Virus record (IMG/VR): IMGVR_UViG_3300032086_001581
Span: 1 to 54,753 of that record
From: a virus
Reading direction: 5' to 3' (one strand)
DNA: 54,753 nucleotides
Part shown: positions 9,160-18,035 of the stretch, piece by piece
Numbering within the stretch: position 1 is the stretch's first letter
Layout: every line of letters starts with the position of its first letter
Notes under the pieces: model-generated
Seen by the model: the letters and a program-made list of their open reading frames with translations, nothing else
What the model was told of the DNA's origin: nothing
Databases searched by the model: none
Made by a program: the position numbers and the translations under genes

Positions 9160-10313
9160 GTTGTATTTTACCATTTATAAATTTAGAAGCACGAACAGAT
9201 GGAACGATGGCTGTGTGTTGTATAATGCAGGAATCTGCTAAAAAGGAGGATGGCACAGAGTTTAATTTAGCAAATGGAGATACTTTAAGTGATGTTAAAA
9301 ATAGTAAATGGCTTAAAGAGTTACAGCAAAAATTTTTAAATAATGAAAAACTTGATGCATGTAGAAATTGTTGGCATGAAGAGCAGGCAGGTATACAAAG
9401 TAAAAGATTAAGAGAAAATTTTTATTGGGGAGAAGAATTTGTTCCAAATACTAAAGCATTAGACTTAAAATTAGGTAATATTTGTAATAGTAAATGTAGA
9501 ATATGCAGTAGTTTTGCGAGTAGTCAATGGGCGGCAGAGGAACTTAAAATAAATCCTCAAAATGAAAATGCTAAAAAATTTAATAAGCAAGGAATGTGGC
9601 CTAAAACAAATGAAAATTTTTGGAGTGATATAGATACACATTTAAAAGATATAGAAAAATTAGAATTTTTCGGTGGCGAGCCGTTAATGATAGAAAGGCA
9701 TTATGAAATTTTAGAAAGATGTGTAGATTTAGGCATTGCAAAAAATATTAGTTTATCATATAATACAAACGGTAGCATATTTCCAGAAGATAAAATTAGT
9801 TTATGGGAGCAATTTAAAAAAGTAGAAATTTTTGTAAGTATAGATGATATAAATGAAAGATTTGAATATATAAGGTTCCCAGGTAACTTTACAGAAGTTA
9901 TTACTAATTTAGGACATTTTAGTAAACTTAATAAAGATATATTCTCAATAGGTATTTTTCAAACTATAAGTGTTTTTAATATTATGCATATGGCTGAATT
10001 AACAGAATTTATAAGTAGGCATTTTGATAATATAGATATACATTATAATATGGTTTTCACACCAGATCATATATCACCTAAAGTACTACCTAAAAGAATT
10101 AAAGAAAAAGTTACTTTAAAATATCAAGATAATAATCTAGATCATGTAAATAGTACATTAAAGTTTATGAATGGAGAACAATATTCTAAAGATGAGTACA
10201 TAAATTTTTTAATACAAACAAAACAAATAGACAAGTTTAGGAAAGAACAATTTGATAAAGTATTTCCAGACTTATTTAAACATATAGAGAAAGATTGGAA
10301 TGGAATACAGTAA
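9156..10313 (+). CDS. Radical SAM protein, paralogue 5
   Basis: The shortest copy at 385 residues, coupled to copy 4 by ATGA. Core motif CNSKCRIC (C110, C114, C117) followed by FFGGEPLMI. The N-terminal block begins almost at the first residue: MSCILPF (C3), VCCIMQ (C21, C22) and CRNC (C69, C72). The C-x17-CC spacing is kept even though the protein has lost nearly all sequence ahead of it, which argues that this block is functionally needed. The tail EQFDKVFPDLFKHIEK matches the family ending. Codon use is even more AT-rich than in copy 3. Confidence 0.85.
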   Translation: MSCILPFINLEARTDGTMAVCCIMQESAKKEDGTEFNLANGDTLSDVKNSKWLKELQQKFLNNEKLDACRNCWHEEQAGIQSKRLRENFYWGEEFVPNTKALDLKLGNICNSKCRICSSFASSQWAAEELKINPQNENAKKFNKQGMWPKTNENFWSDIDTHLKDIEKLEFFGGEPLMIERHYEILERCVDLGIAKNISLSYNTNGSIFPEDKISLWEQFKKVEIFVSIDDINERFEYIRFPGNFTEVITNLGHFSKLNKDIFSIGIFQTISVFNIMHMAELTEFISRHFDNIDIHYNMVFTPDHISPKVLPKRIKEKVTLKYQDNNLDHVNSTLKFMNGEQYSKDEYINFLIQTKQIDKFRKEQFDKVFPDLFKHIEKDWNGIQ

Positions 10314-11604
10314 AACATTTTGTCCGTATCCCTGGATACATGTAATGACCCAACCTACAGGTACTGTAAGTTGGTGCTGTGTTGCACGTGATAATTTTAA
10401 AAATGACGATGGTTCAATGGTTGACCTAAATAAAGGACATAAAATAGAAAGTGTCTGGAACAGCAACCATATGCGTAAAATCCGTAAGCAAATGATAGAA
10501 GGCGACGTGGTAAAAGGTTGCGAACATTGTTATGATTTGGAAGATATGGGTTTCCCTAGTTATAGAACTAACTATATTAGGGATTGGTTCGAGTATAGTG
10601 GAAGAGGAGAAGAGATCCATGAAATAATAGAACGAAGTATCAACAACGACTATAGAGTAGAAGAATCCCCGATGTACTTAGATTTTAGACTTGGCAATAT
10701 GTGTAACCTGAAGTGTAGAATGTGCCAACCACAAAATTCAAGTCAAATTCAAAAGGAATACAAAAAAATAGAAGAGGCTGAACCCAGGGCAGGGCAGTTT
10801 ATTAAAGACAACTTTACCTGGGGTCAGTTTGTTGACAACTTAACTAATTGGGAAGACGATCCAGAGTTTTTAAGGCAAGTAGAGGAGTGGCTCCCAAATG
10901 TAAGTAAACTTTATTTTACAGGTGGCGAACCAACTATTATAGAACGTGTATATTGGATAATGGAAAAGTGTGTAGAAATGGGCATTGCTAAAGATATAGA
11001 GCTAGTGTTCAACAGCAACATGACTAACATTCAGAAACGTTTTCTGGACTTGGTAGAGCAGTTTAAAAGTGTATTAATGTGTGTAAGTGTAGATGCTTAT
11101 GGACATGAAAACGAATACATTAGAGGAGCAAGTCATTGGAAACAAGTTGAGAAAAATTTAAGAAAGTATTGTGCAAGTGACGTTATAGGTACTGTATTGT
11201 TTAGTCCAGTTATACAAATTTATAATGTATTAACTATTACAAAATTATTAACATTTATAGAAGAACTTGAAATAGAATATGGTAGAGAAGTATTTGTAAC
11301 ATTCCTAATATGCGACTACCCTACTAGTTTAGACTTTAGAAATTGTCCTGAGCAGGTTAGAGAAGTAGCCGCAGGTAGATTAGAACAATGGTTAAAGCAA
11401 AGTAAAGTACTAGCAAATAGACCTGAAAACGTCCAAAGTATTAATGCAACCATAAAAGCCCTTAAAGAAAATCGAAAAGAAAATTGGGAACAAGAACTAG
11501 TAACATTTAAAAAGTATACAAAATTGTTAGATAAACAAAGAGATGAAAGCATGGAAGAAGCACTTCCAGAATTACACAGGTTGATGTACAATGCCAATAG
11601 ATAG
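10300..11604 (+). CDS. Radical SAM protein, paralogue 6
   Basis: A 434-residue protein overlapping copy 5 by 14 bases. Core motif CNLKCRMC (C135, C139, C142) with FTGGEPTII. N-terminal block FCPYPWIH (C8), WCCVAR (C26, C27) and CEHC (C74, C77), again C-x17-CC. SVWNSNHMRKIRKQM lies between the cluster halves and resembles the SPASM pattern. It has a longer insert than copies 3-5 between CEHC and the core (about 58 residues), comparable to copy 1. It ends ESMEEALPELHRLM, the family tail. The gene is the last of the array and overlaps an SGNH-like gene. Confidence 0.85.
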   Translation: MEYSKTFCPYPWIHVMTQPTGTVSWCCVARDNFKNDDGSMVDLNKGHKIESVWNSNHMRKIRKQMIEGDVVKGCEHCYDLEDMGFPSYRTNYIRDWFEYSGRGEEIHEIIERSINNDYRVEESPMYLDFRLGNMCNLKCRMCQPQNSSQIQKEYKKIEEAEPRAGQFIKDNFTWGQFVDNLTNWEDDPEFLRQVEEWLPNVSKLYFTGGEPTIIERVYWIMEKCVEMGIAKDIELVFNSNMTNIQKRFLDLVEQFKSVLMCVSVDAYGHENEYIRGASHWKQVEKNLRKYCASDVIGTVLFSPVIQIYNVLTITKLLTFIEELEIEYGREVFVTFLICDYPTSLDFRNCPEQVREVAAGRLEQWLKQSKVLANRPENVQSINATIKALKENRKENWEQELVTFKKYTKLLDKQRDESMEEALPELHRLMYNANR

Positions 11605-12286
11605 TATAGCATTTTTTGGTGATAGTTATTGTGCTGATGTACAAAATAGTTATATTGGCGAATTAGCAAAAGATTATAAAATCTTACATCTTGGTAGTTG
11701 TGGATTAGGGTTGAGTCACTCCGTTAATAAACTACAAAATTTTTTAGATAATAGAGTTAACCATCCTGCAAATAACAATAATATATTTTATGTTTTTTGT
11801 AATAGTTCCTCAAGTAGAAGACAATTTAAAGTTCCTTATAAAGAAAAAACTGGTTGGGAATATTATGAAGAGCCATTAACTGCTAATTGGCAGGGGGATG
11901 GAGTAAGAGATAGGGAAAGAATAAAAAAAGCAATAGAATTATACTACTTATATCTTCAAAATGATAAAGAGGATAGAAGAATTTATAAAAATGCACTATT
12001 GGCACAAAGGTACTTAATCGAACGTCTAAGTATAAAATCCTCTATAAGATTTTCTTGTTTCCAAAAAGAAGCATTATGGAATAATGCAGATTTTTACTGG
12101 TTTAACGATGAAGGCAAAGAAGAAAAATGGAATAACTTATATGATTTTGCATATCATTTTGATGATCATACTGCCGACCCTAAAGGGCAATTAGATAGTT
12201 TTATATACCCAAATCATTTTAGTCCTAAAGGGCAAAAGGCAATGGAACAAATAATACGGACAGCAATTAATGAACATTCTAATTAA
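11591..12286 (+). CDS. SGNH-hydrolase-like protein, copy 1
   Basis: The 231-residue protein starts with AFFGDSYCAD (7-16), matching block I of SGNH/GDSL esterases with the nucleophile Ser in GDS (S12). Near the C terminus PNHFSPKGQKAMEQI supplies the family's catalytic His in a HxSPxG setting. An internal SCGLGLSHSVNKL could hold the oxyanion Gly. Enzymes of this fold remove or transfer acyl groups on sugars, lipids and glycans. No signal peptide is seen. It overlaps both neighbours, and three more SGNH-like proteins follow in the cluster. The acceptor is unknown; sugar O-acetylation or deacetylation is an inference from context. Confidence 0.6.
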   Translation: MPIDSIAFFGDSYCADVQNSYIGELAKDYKILHLGSCGLGLSHSVNKLQNFLDNRVNHPANNNNIFYVFCNSSSSRRQFKVPYKEKTGWEYYEEPLTANWQGDGVRDRERIKKAIELYYLYLQNDKEDRRIYKNALLAQRYLIERLSIKSSIRFSCFQKEALWNNADFYWFNDEGKEEKWNNLYDFAYHFDDHTADPKGQLDSFIYPNHFSPKGQKAMEQIIRTAINEHSN

Positions 12287-12890
12287 TGGTTGCAGTCATA
12301 CTGAAGCAAGTGAATGCGATAAAGGTCTAGCAGAATTTTTATCAGAAAATTTAAACGCAGATGTTACTAATATTGCTAAAGGTGGTGGAAGCAATCACCG
12401 TATACTCCGCAGTACTATAGAATACTGTGAAACTAATCCAGTAGACTTAGTGTTTATAGGATGGAGTACACACGAAAGATTTGAATTTTCCTGGAGAGGA
12501 CAACGTACTGATTATACACTTTATAAACAGTCAGATGATAAAGACTTAGAAAAGTTTTATAGGTATTTAGATTTAAATGTTGCTGATTGGAATGTAGGCT
12601 TAGAAGATACTATAACTTATCAGTTTGCTTTACAAACTTATTTAGAACGCAAGGCAATAGATTACATTTACTGTAATATGTTTAATAGCATACCTAATGA
12701 CTGCCAGATACCGCTATGGAATAGCATAGATACAAGTAAATACTATAAGCCACATGAAAGTTTTATAGAAACATATATGGAGATATGGCCAGATAAGTTT
12801 AGCGAAACAAAACATATCAATCACAAAAGTCTGTACAAAACTATAGCAGATGATTTAATAGAAATGTATAGATGGAGATATTTTACATGA
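12270..12890 (+). CDS. SGNH-hydrolase-like protein, copy 2
   Basis: A 206-residue protein beginning MNILINGCSHTEA, where GCSHT takes the position of the GDS block, followed by AKGGGSNHRILRSTIEY, a GxSN-type block III carrying Gly and Asn of the oxyanion hole. LVFIGWSTHERFEF follows. The C-terminal HINHKSLYKTIADDLIEM holds candidate catalytic His residues. The same GCS ... GGSN ... arrangement occurs in copies 3 and 4. This family is often left unnamed in marine phage genomes. It overlaps the previous gene by 17 bases and the next by 4. Confidence 0.5.
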   Translation: MNILINGCSHTEASECDKGLAEFLSENLNADVTNIAKGGGSNHRILRSTIEYCETNPVDLVFIGWSTHERFEFSWRGQRTDYTLYKQSDDKDLEKFYRYLDLNVADWNVGLEDTITYQFALQTYLERKAIDYIYCNMFNSIPNDCQIPLWNSIDTSKYYKPHESFIETYMEIWPDKFSETKHINHKSLYKTIADDLIEMYRWRYFT

Positions 12891-13018
12891 CAGAAGAAAA
12901 TAATACCCCAAACCCTAAAAACGAAAACGAAGATTTAAAATTGACTCCTGAAGAGGAAGAGCAGTTAAAAAAGAAATTAGAAGAATTAAGAAAAAGAGAC
13001 CCATTCGTTTATAGATAA
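12887..13018 (+). CDS. 43-residue charged helical protein
   Basis: A frame starting at ATG 12887 (overlapping the TGA of the preceding gene) and ending with TAA that overlaps the ATG of the carbamoyltransferase. It consists of a polar N-terminal tail rich in Asn and Pro, a charged helix (EEEEQLKKKLEELRKR) and a DPFVYR end. The perfect fit between its two neighbours, with coupling at both ends, supports it as a gene. Function unknown. Proximity to the carbamoyltransferase suggests it could be an accessory of that enzyme, but nothing in the sequence proves it. Confidence 0.6.
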   Translation: MTEENNTPNPKNENEDLKLTPEEEEQLKKKLEELRKRDPFVYR

Positions 13019-14532
13019 TGAGAATTTTAGGACTTAGTTTTGGTTTCCACGATGCTGGTGCCTGTATGCTACAGGATACCAATATAGAATTTGCTGGACA
13101 CTCAGAACGTTATAGCAAAATTAAAAATGATCCATGGCTTAATCACGAGCTAGTTGGTGCCGCAATAGAAGGTGGAAAACCAGATATAATTGTATTACAT
13201 GAAAAAGCATGGCTTAAAAAACTAAGAAACATATATGGAAGAAATTGGTATGGGTTAAGAGAGCCCACACAACGCCAATGGATTAAAAAGTTTTATCCTG
13301 AATTAAAAGATATACCTATTAAAGATTATTTACATCACGAAACACATGCGGCCGCAGGTGTATTAAGCAGTAATTTTGATGAATGTGCTGTTATGGTAAT
13401 AGATGCCATAGGAGAATTTGATACTGCTACTATATGGAAATGGCAAAACGGCAATCTTAAAAAAATGCATACTACATCTTTTCCTAGTAGTTTAGGATTA
13501 TTTTATAGTGCAGTTACACATCACGTAGGACTAAAACCTATGGAAGATGAGTATATACTTATGGGTATGGCCGCTTATGGTAAGCCAGAAAACTGGAAGC
13601 CATTGAGTAAAAAGATGGGTAAAAGATTTTTTAGAATGAAACATCCGTGGATGAGTCACAGTAGAACAATACAAATGAAAGAAAACCTACAAAGAGGATT
13701 GCCTAAAAATAGTTTTGTAGGTGTTGATGATTTTGACATGGCCGCGGCCGCTCAAGATCAAGTTGAACAACGTGTAAATGCTTATGCTCAATATGCCAAG
13801 GAAATTACCGGTAGTAATAATTTGGTTTATATGGGTGGAGTAGCACTAAACTGTGTAGCAAATAGTATGCTGACAGATATATTTAAAAATATTTTTATAA
13901 TGCCTAACCCAGGCGATTGCGGTAGCAGTTTAGGTGCCGCCGCTCTTGAGTTGTACAATACAACAGGTGAACGTGTGAAGTGGGAAACACCGTATTTAGG
14001 ATACAACATAGAGGGTAAGTATCCAATTAAAAAAGCATTAAAAAGTTTAAAAGAGGGGGAACTCTTTGGAATAGCAAATGGTAGAGCTGAATTTGGACCA
14101 CGTGCATTAGGTAACAGAAGCCTATGTGCAGATCCAAGGGGGCCTGACGTAAAAGATAAGATGAACGTTATCAAAAAACGTCAAAAGTTTAGGCCATTTG
14201 CACCAATGATTTTGGAAGAGTATGTGCATGAATATTTTGAAATGCCAGGAGGTATTTCACATGCACCATACATGCAGTTTGTAGCAAAGTGTAAAAAGCC
14301 AGATGAGTTTCCTGCTATTATTCATGAAGACGGTACAAGCCGTGTTCAAACAGTTCGCAAGGAAGAACATCCTGACTTACATAAACTTCTTACAAAGTTT
14401 TACGAAGAAACAGGCTGTCCAATGTTACTTAATACAAGTTTAAACATTAAAGGACAACCTATTGTAAACGATGAAGAAGATGCCAAAGCCTTTGCTCAAC
14501 ACTATGGAGTAAAGGTTCATGTCCGAGATTGA
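13018..14532 (+). CDS. O-carbamoyltransferase (NodU/CmcH/TobZ family)
   Basis: The 504-residue enzyme has the family's N-terminal Kae1-like domain: ILGLSFGFHDAGACML (3-18), HHETHAAAG (106-114), MGGVALNCVANS and the SLGAAALELY block. The C-terminal YrdC-like region starts at GRAEFGPRALGNRSLCADPR and ends TGCPMLLNTSLNIKGQPIV, both strongly conserved in the family. These enzymes use carbamoyl phosphate and ATP to make carbamoyl-AMP, then carbamoylate a sugar hydroxyl, as in Nod factors, tobramycin and cephamycin. Similar genes are widespread in marine T4-like phages. Its presence beside sugar enzymes supports sugar tailoring. Confidence 0.9.
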   Translation: MRILGLSFGFHDAGACMLQDTNIEFAGHSERYSKIKNDPWLNHELVGAAIEGGKPDIIVLHEKAWLKKLRNIYGRNWYGLREPTQRQWIKKFYPELKDIPIKDYLHHETHAAAGVLSSNFDECAVMVIDAIGEFDTATIWKWQNGNLKKMHTTSFPSSLGLFYSAVTHHVGLKPMEDEYILMGMAAYGKPENWKPLSKKMGKRFFRMKHPWMSHSRTIQMKENLQRGLPKNSFVGVDDFDMAAAAQDQVEQRVNAYAQYAKEITGSNNLVYMGGVALNCVANSMLTDIFKNIFIMPNPGDCGSSLGAAALELYNTTGERVKWETPYLGYNIEGKYPIKKALKSLKEGELFGIANGRAEFGPRALGNRSLCADPRGPDVKDKMNVIKKRQKFRPFAPMILEEYVHEYFEMPGGISHAPYMQFVAKCKKPDEFPAIIHEDGTSRVQTVRKEEHPDLHKLLTKFYEETGCPMLLNTSLNIKGQPIVNDEEDAKAFAQHYGVKVHVRD

Positions 14533-14719
14533 TTGGCATAAAATCCAACGAAAATTAGAAGGCAGATGTCACTTTTGCGGTGGCGACTTACCTGATCATA
14601 GAGGTGTATGTCCTGTATACGGTGAAGAACTACATAAAAAATGGAACGGTATTAATAAAGGCATAGATGAAATAGAAGATGCAGTAAATTATATATTGGA
14701 AAAGAATAAACATGTTTGA
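14519..14719 (+). CDS. 66-residue zinc-ribbon-like protein
   Basis: The start codon overlaps the end of the carbamoyltransferase and the end overlaps the start of the repeat protein. GRCHFCGGDLPDHRGVCPV provides a CxxC pair (C17, C20) and a third Cys with nearby His, a half or asymmetric zinc ribbon. The second half is a charged helix with the run GIDEIEDAVNYILEK. No enzymatic motif is visible. Together with the 50-residue Cys protein at 929 it is one of two tiny Cys-rich proteins embedded in the cluster. Function unknown. Confidence 0.65.
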   Translation: MSEIDWHKIQRKLEGRCHFCGGDLPDHRGVCPVYGEELHKKWNGINKGIDEIEDAVNYILEKNKHV

Positions 14720-17700
14720 TATATTTTACATAGGCGAAAACAATAGTCTTGCAGATCTTTTTCCATTTGCTAAACAAATAAAATCTGTAGACCAAGCAAT
14801 ACCAAATACAAAAATGTATTGGCTTGTAGACCCTAACATAGAAATAATAGATGTAGATGTATTTGACTTTAGGCCTGAAAGTTACGATATGGGGTACACT
14901 CATGTATGGAAATGGGATAACCTTAATTATGGTGGTGTTACATTATTACCAAAAAATAAATCTGAAGGGACAAAAGAAATAAACAAGATAGTTTGTAAAA
15001 AAACTTTTGAAAAATTATATACAAAAACACCAGGAAAATATTTTGAAAAGAATCTATTTGCAAGTCATGTATGGTGTATAGATAAAGAATACAAGTTACC
15101 AGAAGACATTAATTGGGCACCCAGTAATTTTGAACCTAAATTTATACATAGTTTTCACTTACGTGGTCAATTAGAGCATAAGTATCCTGATAAAGAAGGT
15201 GGAATTAAATTATATCCAAGAGAATGGAAATCAGCAGATATAAAATATCATAACTTCTTAGACATAAAATTATCTTATCCTGTGATGTTAGTAGCAGATG
15301 TAGAAAATTATAGCCAAAGAAATACTTTTATGGAAGACTATGTTTGGTTAGTTGATGCTGGTCATAAAGTAAATTTAAATACATTTGATTGGGTACCTAA
15401 TCCTTTCGAAGACGGTATGGTTCATGTATTTAAAATGCCATATCAGTTACAAGAAAAATATCCTATGGCAATGGGTGGTATACGTTTAGTACCTAAAAAT
15501 TGGAAAGATGCAGAAACTAAAATCCATCCTGCTTGTCCTATAGAGGATGAAAGTTATGATGTATTTTACATAGACGAAGACGAATTTAGTGCAGAAACAT
15601 ATAGCGACTGTGCAGAGCGTAGTAAAAGTGATTGGTTTTGGGTAGTGGATAGAGAGTACGACTTTAATGGAAAACTATCCTTTGTCCCAGCAAAACACGA
15701 AAGAGAATATATACATGTATTTAAATTGCCTGATCATTTAGAGGAAAGATATCCAATAGATAATACAGACCCTTGGGATATCAGATGCGGTGGAATAAGA
15801 CTTGTAAATAAATTATTTGACATGACAAAGCACAAATATCAGTTAAATGTTTGTCCTGTAAGGTTTGATATTTTTTATACAAATAATTTAACAGATTATG
15901 AAACATTTGCTAGAAAAAGTAGAACAAAAATGTTTTGGTTAATTGATGAGGAACATGAATTAGATAATATTTTTAGATATGTACCTCATAGATATGATCA
16001 AAAAACAATACAGATTTTTAAAATAGAAAATCAACTCAATCATAAGTATCCTAGAAGTGTAACTAACGTAAGCGATAATAGATGTGGCGGTGTAAAATTA
16101 GTTCCAGTAAAATATGACGAAAATGACATAAAATATATTTCAATGTCTCCCACAGGATCAAAACAATATCCAATCTTATATGTAGAAAATGTTGACGATT
16201 ATACCGTTGCTACTCAAGACTGCTGGGTTATAGATAAAGACTATCAATTTGACGAAGAAGTAGACTGGACTCCACCTGACTTTCAAAAGAATATGATACA
16301 TACTTTTCATTTAGGCGATCAATTACGTCATAAGTATCCTGAAGAGATAGGCGGAATAAGATGGGTACCAAAAACTTGGAAAGATGCTGAAATAGTAATC
16401 CACCAAATTGCTCCTTTTAATGATGTAGAGTTTGAAAAGTTTGAAAGTGAAGAAGAGGGAAGGCTCAAAAGCAAAAATAATTGGTTTTGGGTAATAGAAC
16501 CTGATGTTGATGTCCTAGAAGAATTTGATTTTGACTTTATACCTGATACATGGGACGAAGGAAAAACTCATGTATGGCAAAAACTTAATCCAGTAACAAA
16601 AAGACAATACGATTACGGCGGTATAACACTATACCCTAAAGTAAAACAAACTAAAGGAAGACCTAAATATATTAGAGAACCTTCTTGCGTACAACAGGAA
16701 TATCCAGTATATTACTTACAGGCATCTGATTATGAAAATGGCTTACAGAGCGTCTATGAGCGTCTATCAGCACAGTCTAACAGCAATATGTACTGGATTG
16801 TAGATGCTTTTACACAAATAGACCCTGAATTTAAGTTTGATTATTACCCTACACAATACGATCAACATAATGTACATGTATTCCTAAATGAAGATAATGC
16901 GTATACGAGCGTTAGATTAGTACCTAAGCATACATTTTTAGACAACGAGTACACAGATAAAGAGATAGAAAACAATTCATTCCATCACTTAAAACAAATA
17001 AATACTATTGCGAGCCTTAGGCCTAAATGGCCTGTTATTCACTTGCAAAGTTTAGAAAAGAACGAGTTTATAAACGCGATAAAGGATATAGAAACTCCCT
17101 TTGTTTGGACTGTAGACCCAGATGTGAAAGTGAATCAAAGTTTGCTCGACAGTGGATATCTGCCTACAATAACTCAAACAAATAAAGTACATGCATGGCA
17201 AAAAGTAAATCCTGTCACAGAAAAAGTTCATGCATATGGTGGGCTAAGATTATGGCCCACCAGTAATGACTATTCAGATATCAAATCTGATGATTTAAAA
17301 TTAAACAGAATTAAAGATATAAACTATGTAAGGGAAATAGGCAGTAAAACTATACCTTATGATATTATATTCTTAAGTTATAAAGAACCTAATGCAGAAG
17401 TTGGCTTCCAAAAACTTCAAGATCATTTAAGAACAAACAGTTTAAATATAAATCTTATATGGATAAGAGATATAGAGGGTATATTTGAAGCCCATAAACT
17501 TGCATCTACAAGGGTATCAAGTAAAATGTTTTGGGTTATAGATGCTGATGCAGAATTAGTAGAAGATTTTAATTTCGATTACATACCAGATGTATACGAC
17601 CAAGAAGTTGTACATGTATGGGCAAGTAAAAATCCTATTACACAAGATGAATATGGATATGGAGGAGTAAAACTATTCCCTACAGATATGGTTAGAGAAG

Positions 17701-18035
17701 CCACTAGTTGGGGATTGGATTTTACAACAGGACTAAGTTCTAGATTTAAGTCTATGCCACAAGTAAGTTGCATAACAAGATTTAATACTGATGCATTTAG
17801 CACTTGGAGGAGTGCGTTCAGAGAGTGTGTAAAACTTACACTTAATGATGATGCAGAAAGTAAACAACGTTTAGAAACTTGGTTAAACACTAGGGGCGAG
17901 GAGGAGTTTACTGCTGAAGCAGTAAGCGGAGCACTAGCGGGGAACCAGTTTGCATTAGCAAACAAAGATAGTCTAGCAGAACTAGATAAAATAAATGACT
18001 TTAACTGGTTAAGAGAGCAATATGATAGATCTTAA
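14712..18035 (+). CDS. Ten-unit repeat protein with glycosyltransferase-like C-terminal unit
   Basis: The 1107-residue protein is built from about ten related units of 85-110 residues. Each has a W-x-(I/V)-(D/E) strand (W37, W121, W212, W310, W409, W505, W593, W695, W799, W941), then H-(V/S/T/A)-(W/F), then a GG-(I/V/L)-(T/K/R)-L strand, the last missing in unit 8. Units start near residues 1, 104, 189, 282, 385, 486, 572, 664, 773 and 882. Only the last resembles a whole GT-A catalytic half: FLSYKEPNAEVGF, then IEGIFEAHKLAS, then FWVIDADAE with a D944-x-D946 metal motif. Other units carry partial versions (DPD, EPD) or none. I infer a glycan-related protein with one active and several degenerate units; sugar unknown. 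No signal peptide. Confidence 0.6.
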   Translation: MFDIFYIGENNSLADLFPFAKQIKSVDQAIPNTKMYWLVDPNIEIIDVDVFDFRPESYDMGYTHVWKWDNLNYGGVTLLPKNKSEGTKEINKIVCKKTFEKLYTKTPGKYFEKNLFASHVWCIDKEYKLPEDINWAPSNFEPKFIHSFHLRGQLEHKYPDKEGGIKLYPREWKSADIKYHNFLDIKLSYPVMLVADVENYSQRNTFMEDYVWLVDAGHKVNLNTFDWVPNPFEDGMVHVFKMPYQLQEKYPMAMGGIRLVPKNWKDAETKIHPACPIEDESYDVFYIDEDEFSAETYSDCAERSKSDWFWVVDREYDFNGKLSFVPAKHEREYIHVFKLPDHLEERYPIDNTDPWDIRCGGIRLVNKLFDMTKHKYQLNVCPVRFDIFYTNNLTDYETFARKSRTKMFWLIDEEHELDNIFRYVPHRYDQKTIQIFKIENQLNHKYPRSVTNVSDNRCGGVKLVPVKYDENDIKYISMSPTGSKQYPILYVENVDDYTVATQDCWVIDKDYQFDEEVDWTPPDFQKNMIHTFHLGDQLRHKYPEEIGGIRWVPKTWKDAEIVIHQIAPFNDVEFEKFESEEEGRLKSKNNWFWVIEPDVDVLEEFDFDFIPDTWDEGKTHVWQKLNPVTKRQYDYGGITLYPKVKQTKGRPKYIREPSCVQQEYPVYYLQASDYENGLQSVYERLSAQSNSNMYWIVDAFTQIDPEFKFDYYPTQYDQHNVHVFLNEDNAYTSVRLVPKHTFLDNEYTDKEIENNSFHHLKQINTIASLRPKWPVIHLQSLEKNEFINAIKDIETPFVWTVDPDVKVNQSLLDSGYLPTITQTNKVHAWQKVNPVTEKVHAYGGLRLWPTSNDYSDIKSDDLKLNRIKDINYVREIGSKTIPYDIIFLSYKEPNAEVGFQKLQDHLRTNSLNINLIWIRDIEGIFEAHKLASTRVSSKMFWVIDADAELVEDFNFDYIPDVYDQEVVHVWASKNPITQDEYGYGGVKLFPTDMVREATSWGLDFTTGLSSRFKSMPQVSCITRFNTDAFSTWRSAFRECVKLTLNDDAESKQRLETWLNTRGEEEFTAEAVSGALAGNQFALANKDSLAELDKINDFNWLREQYDRS

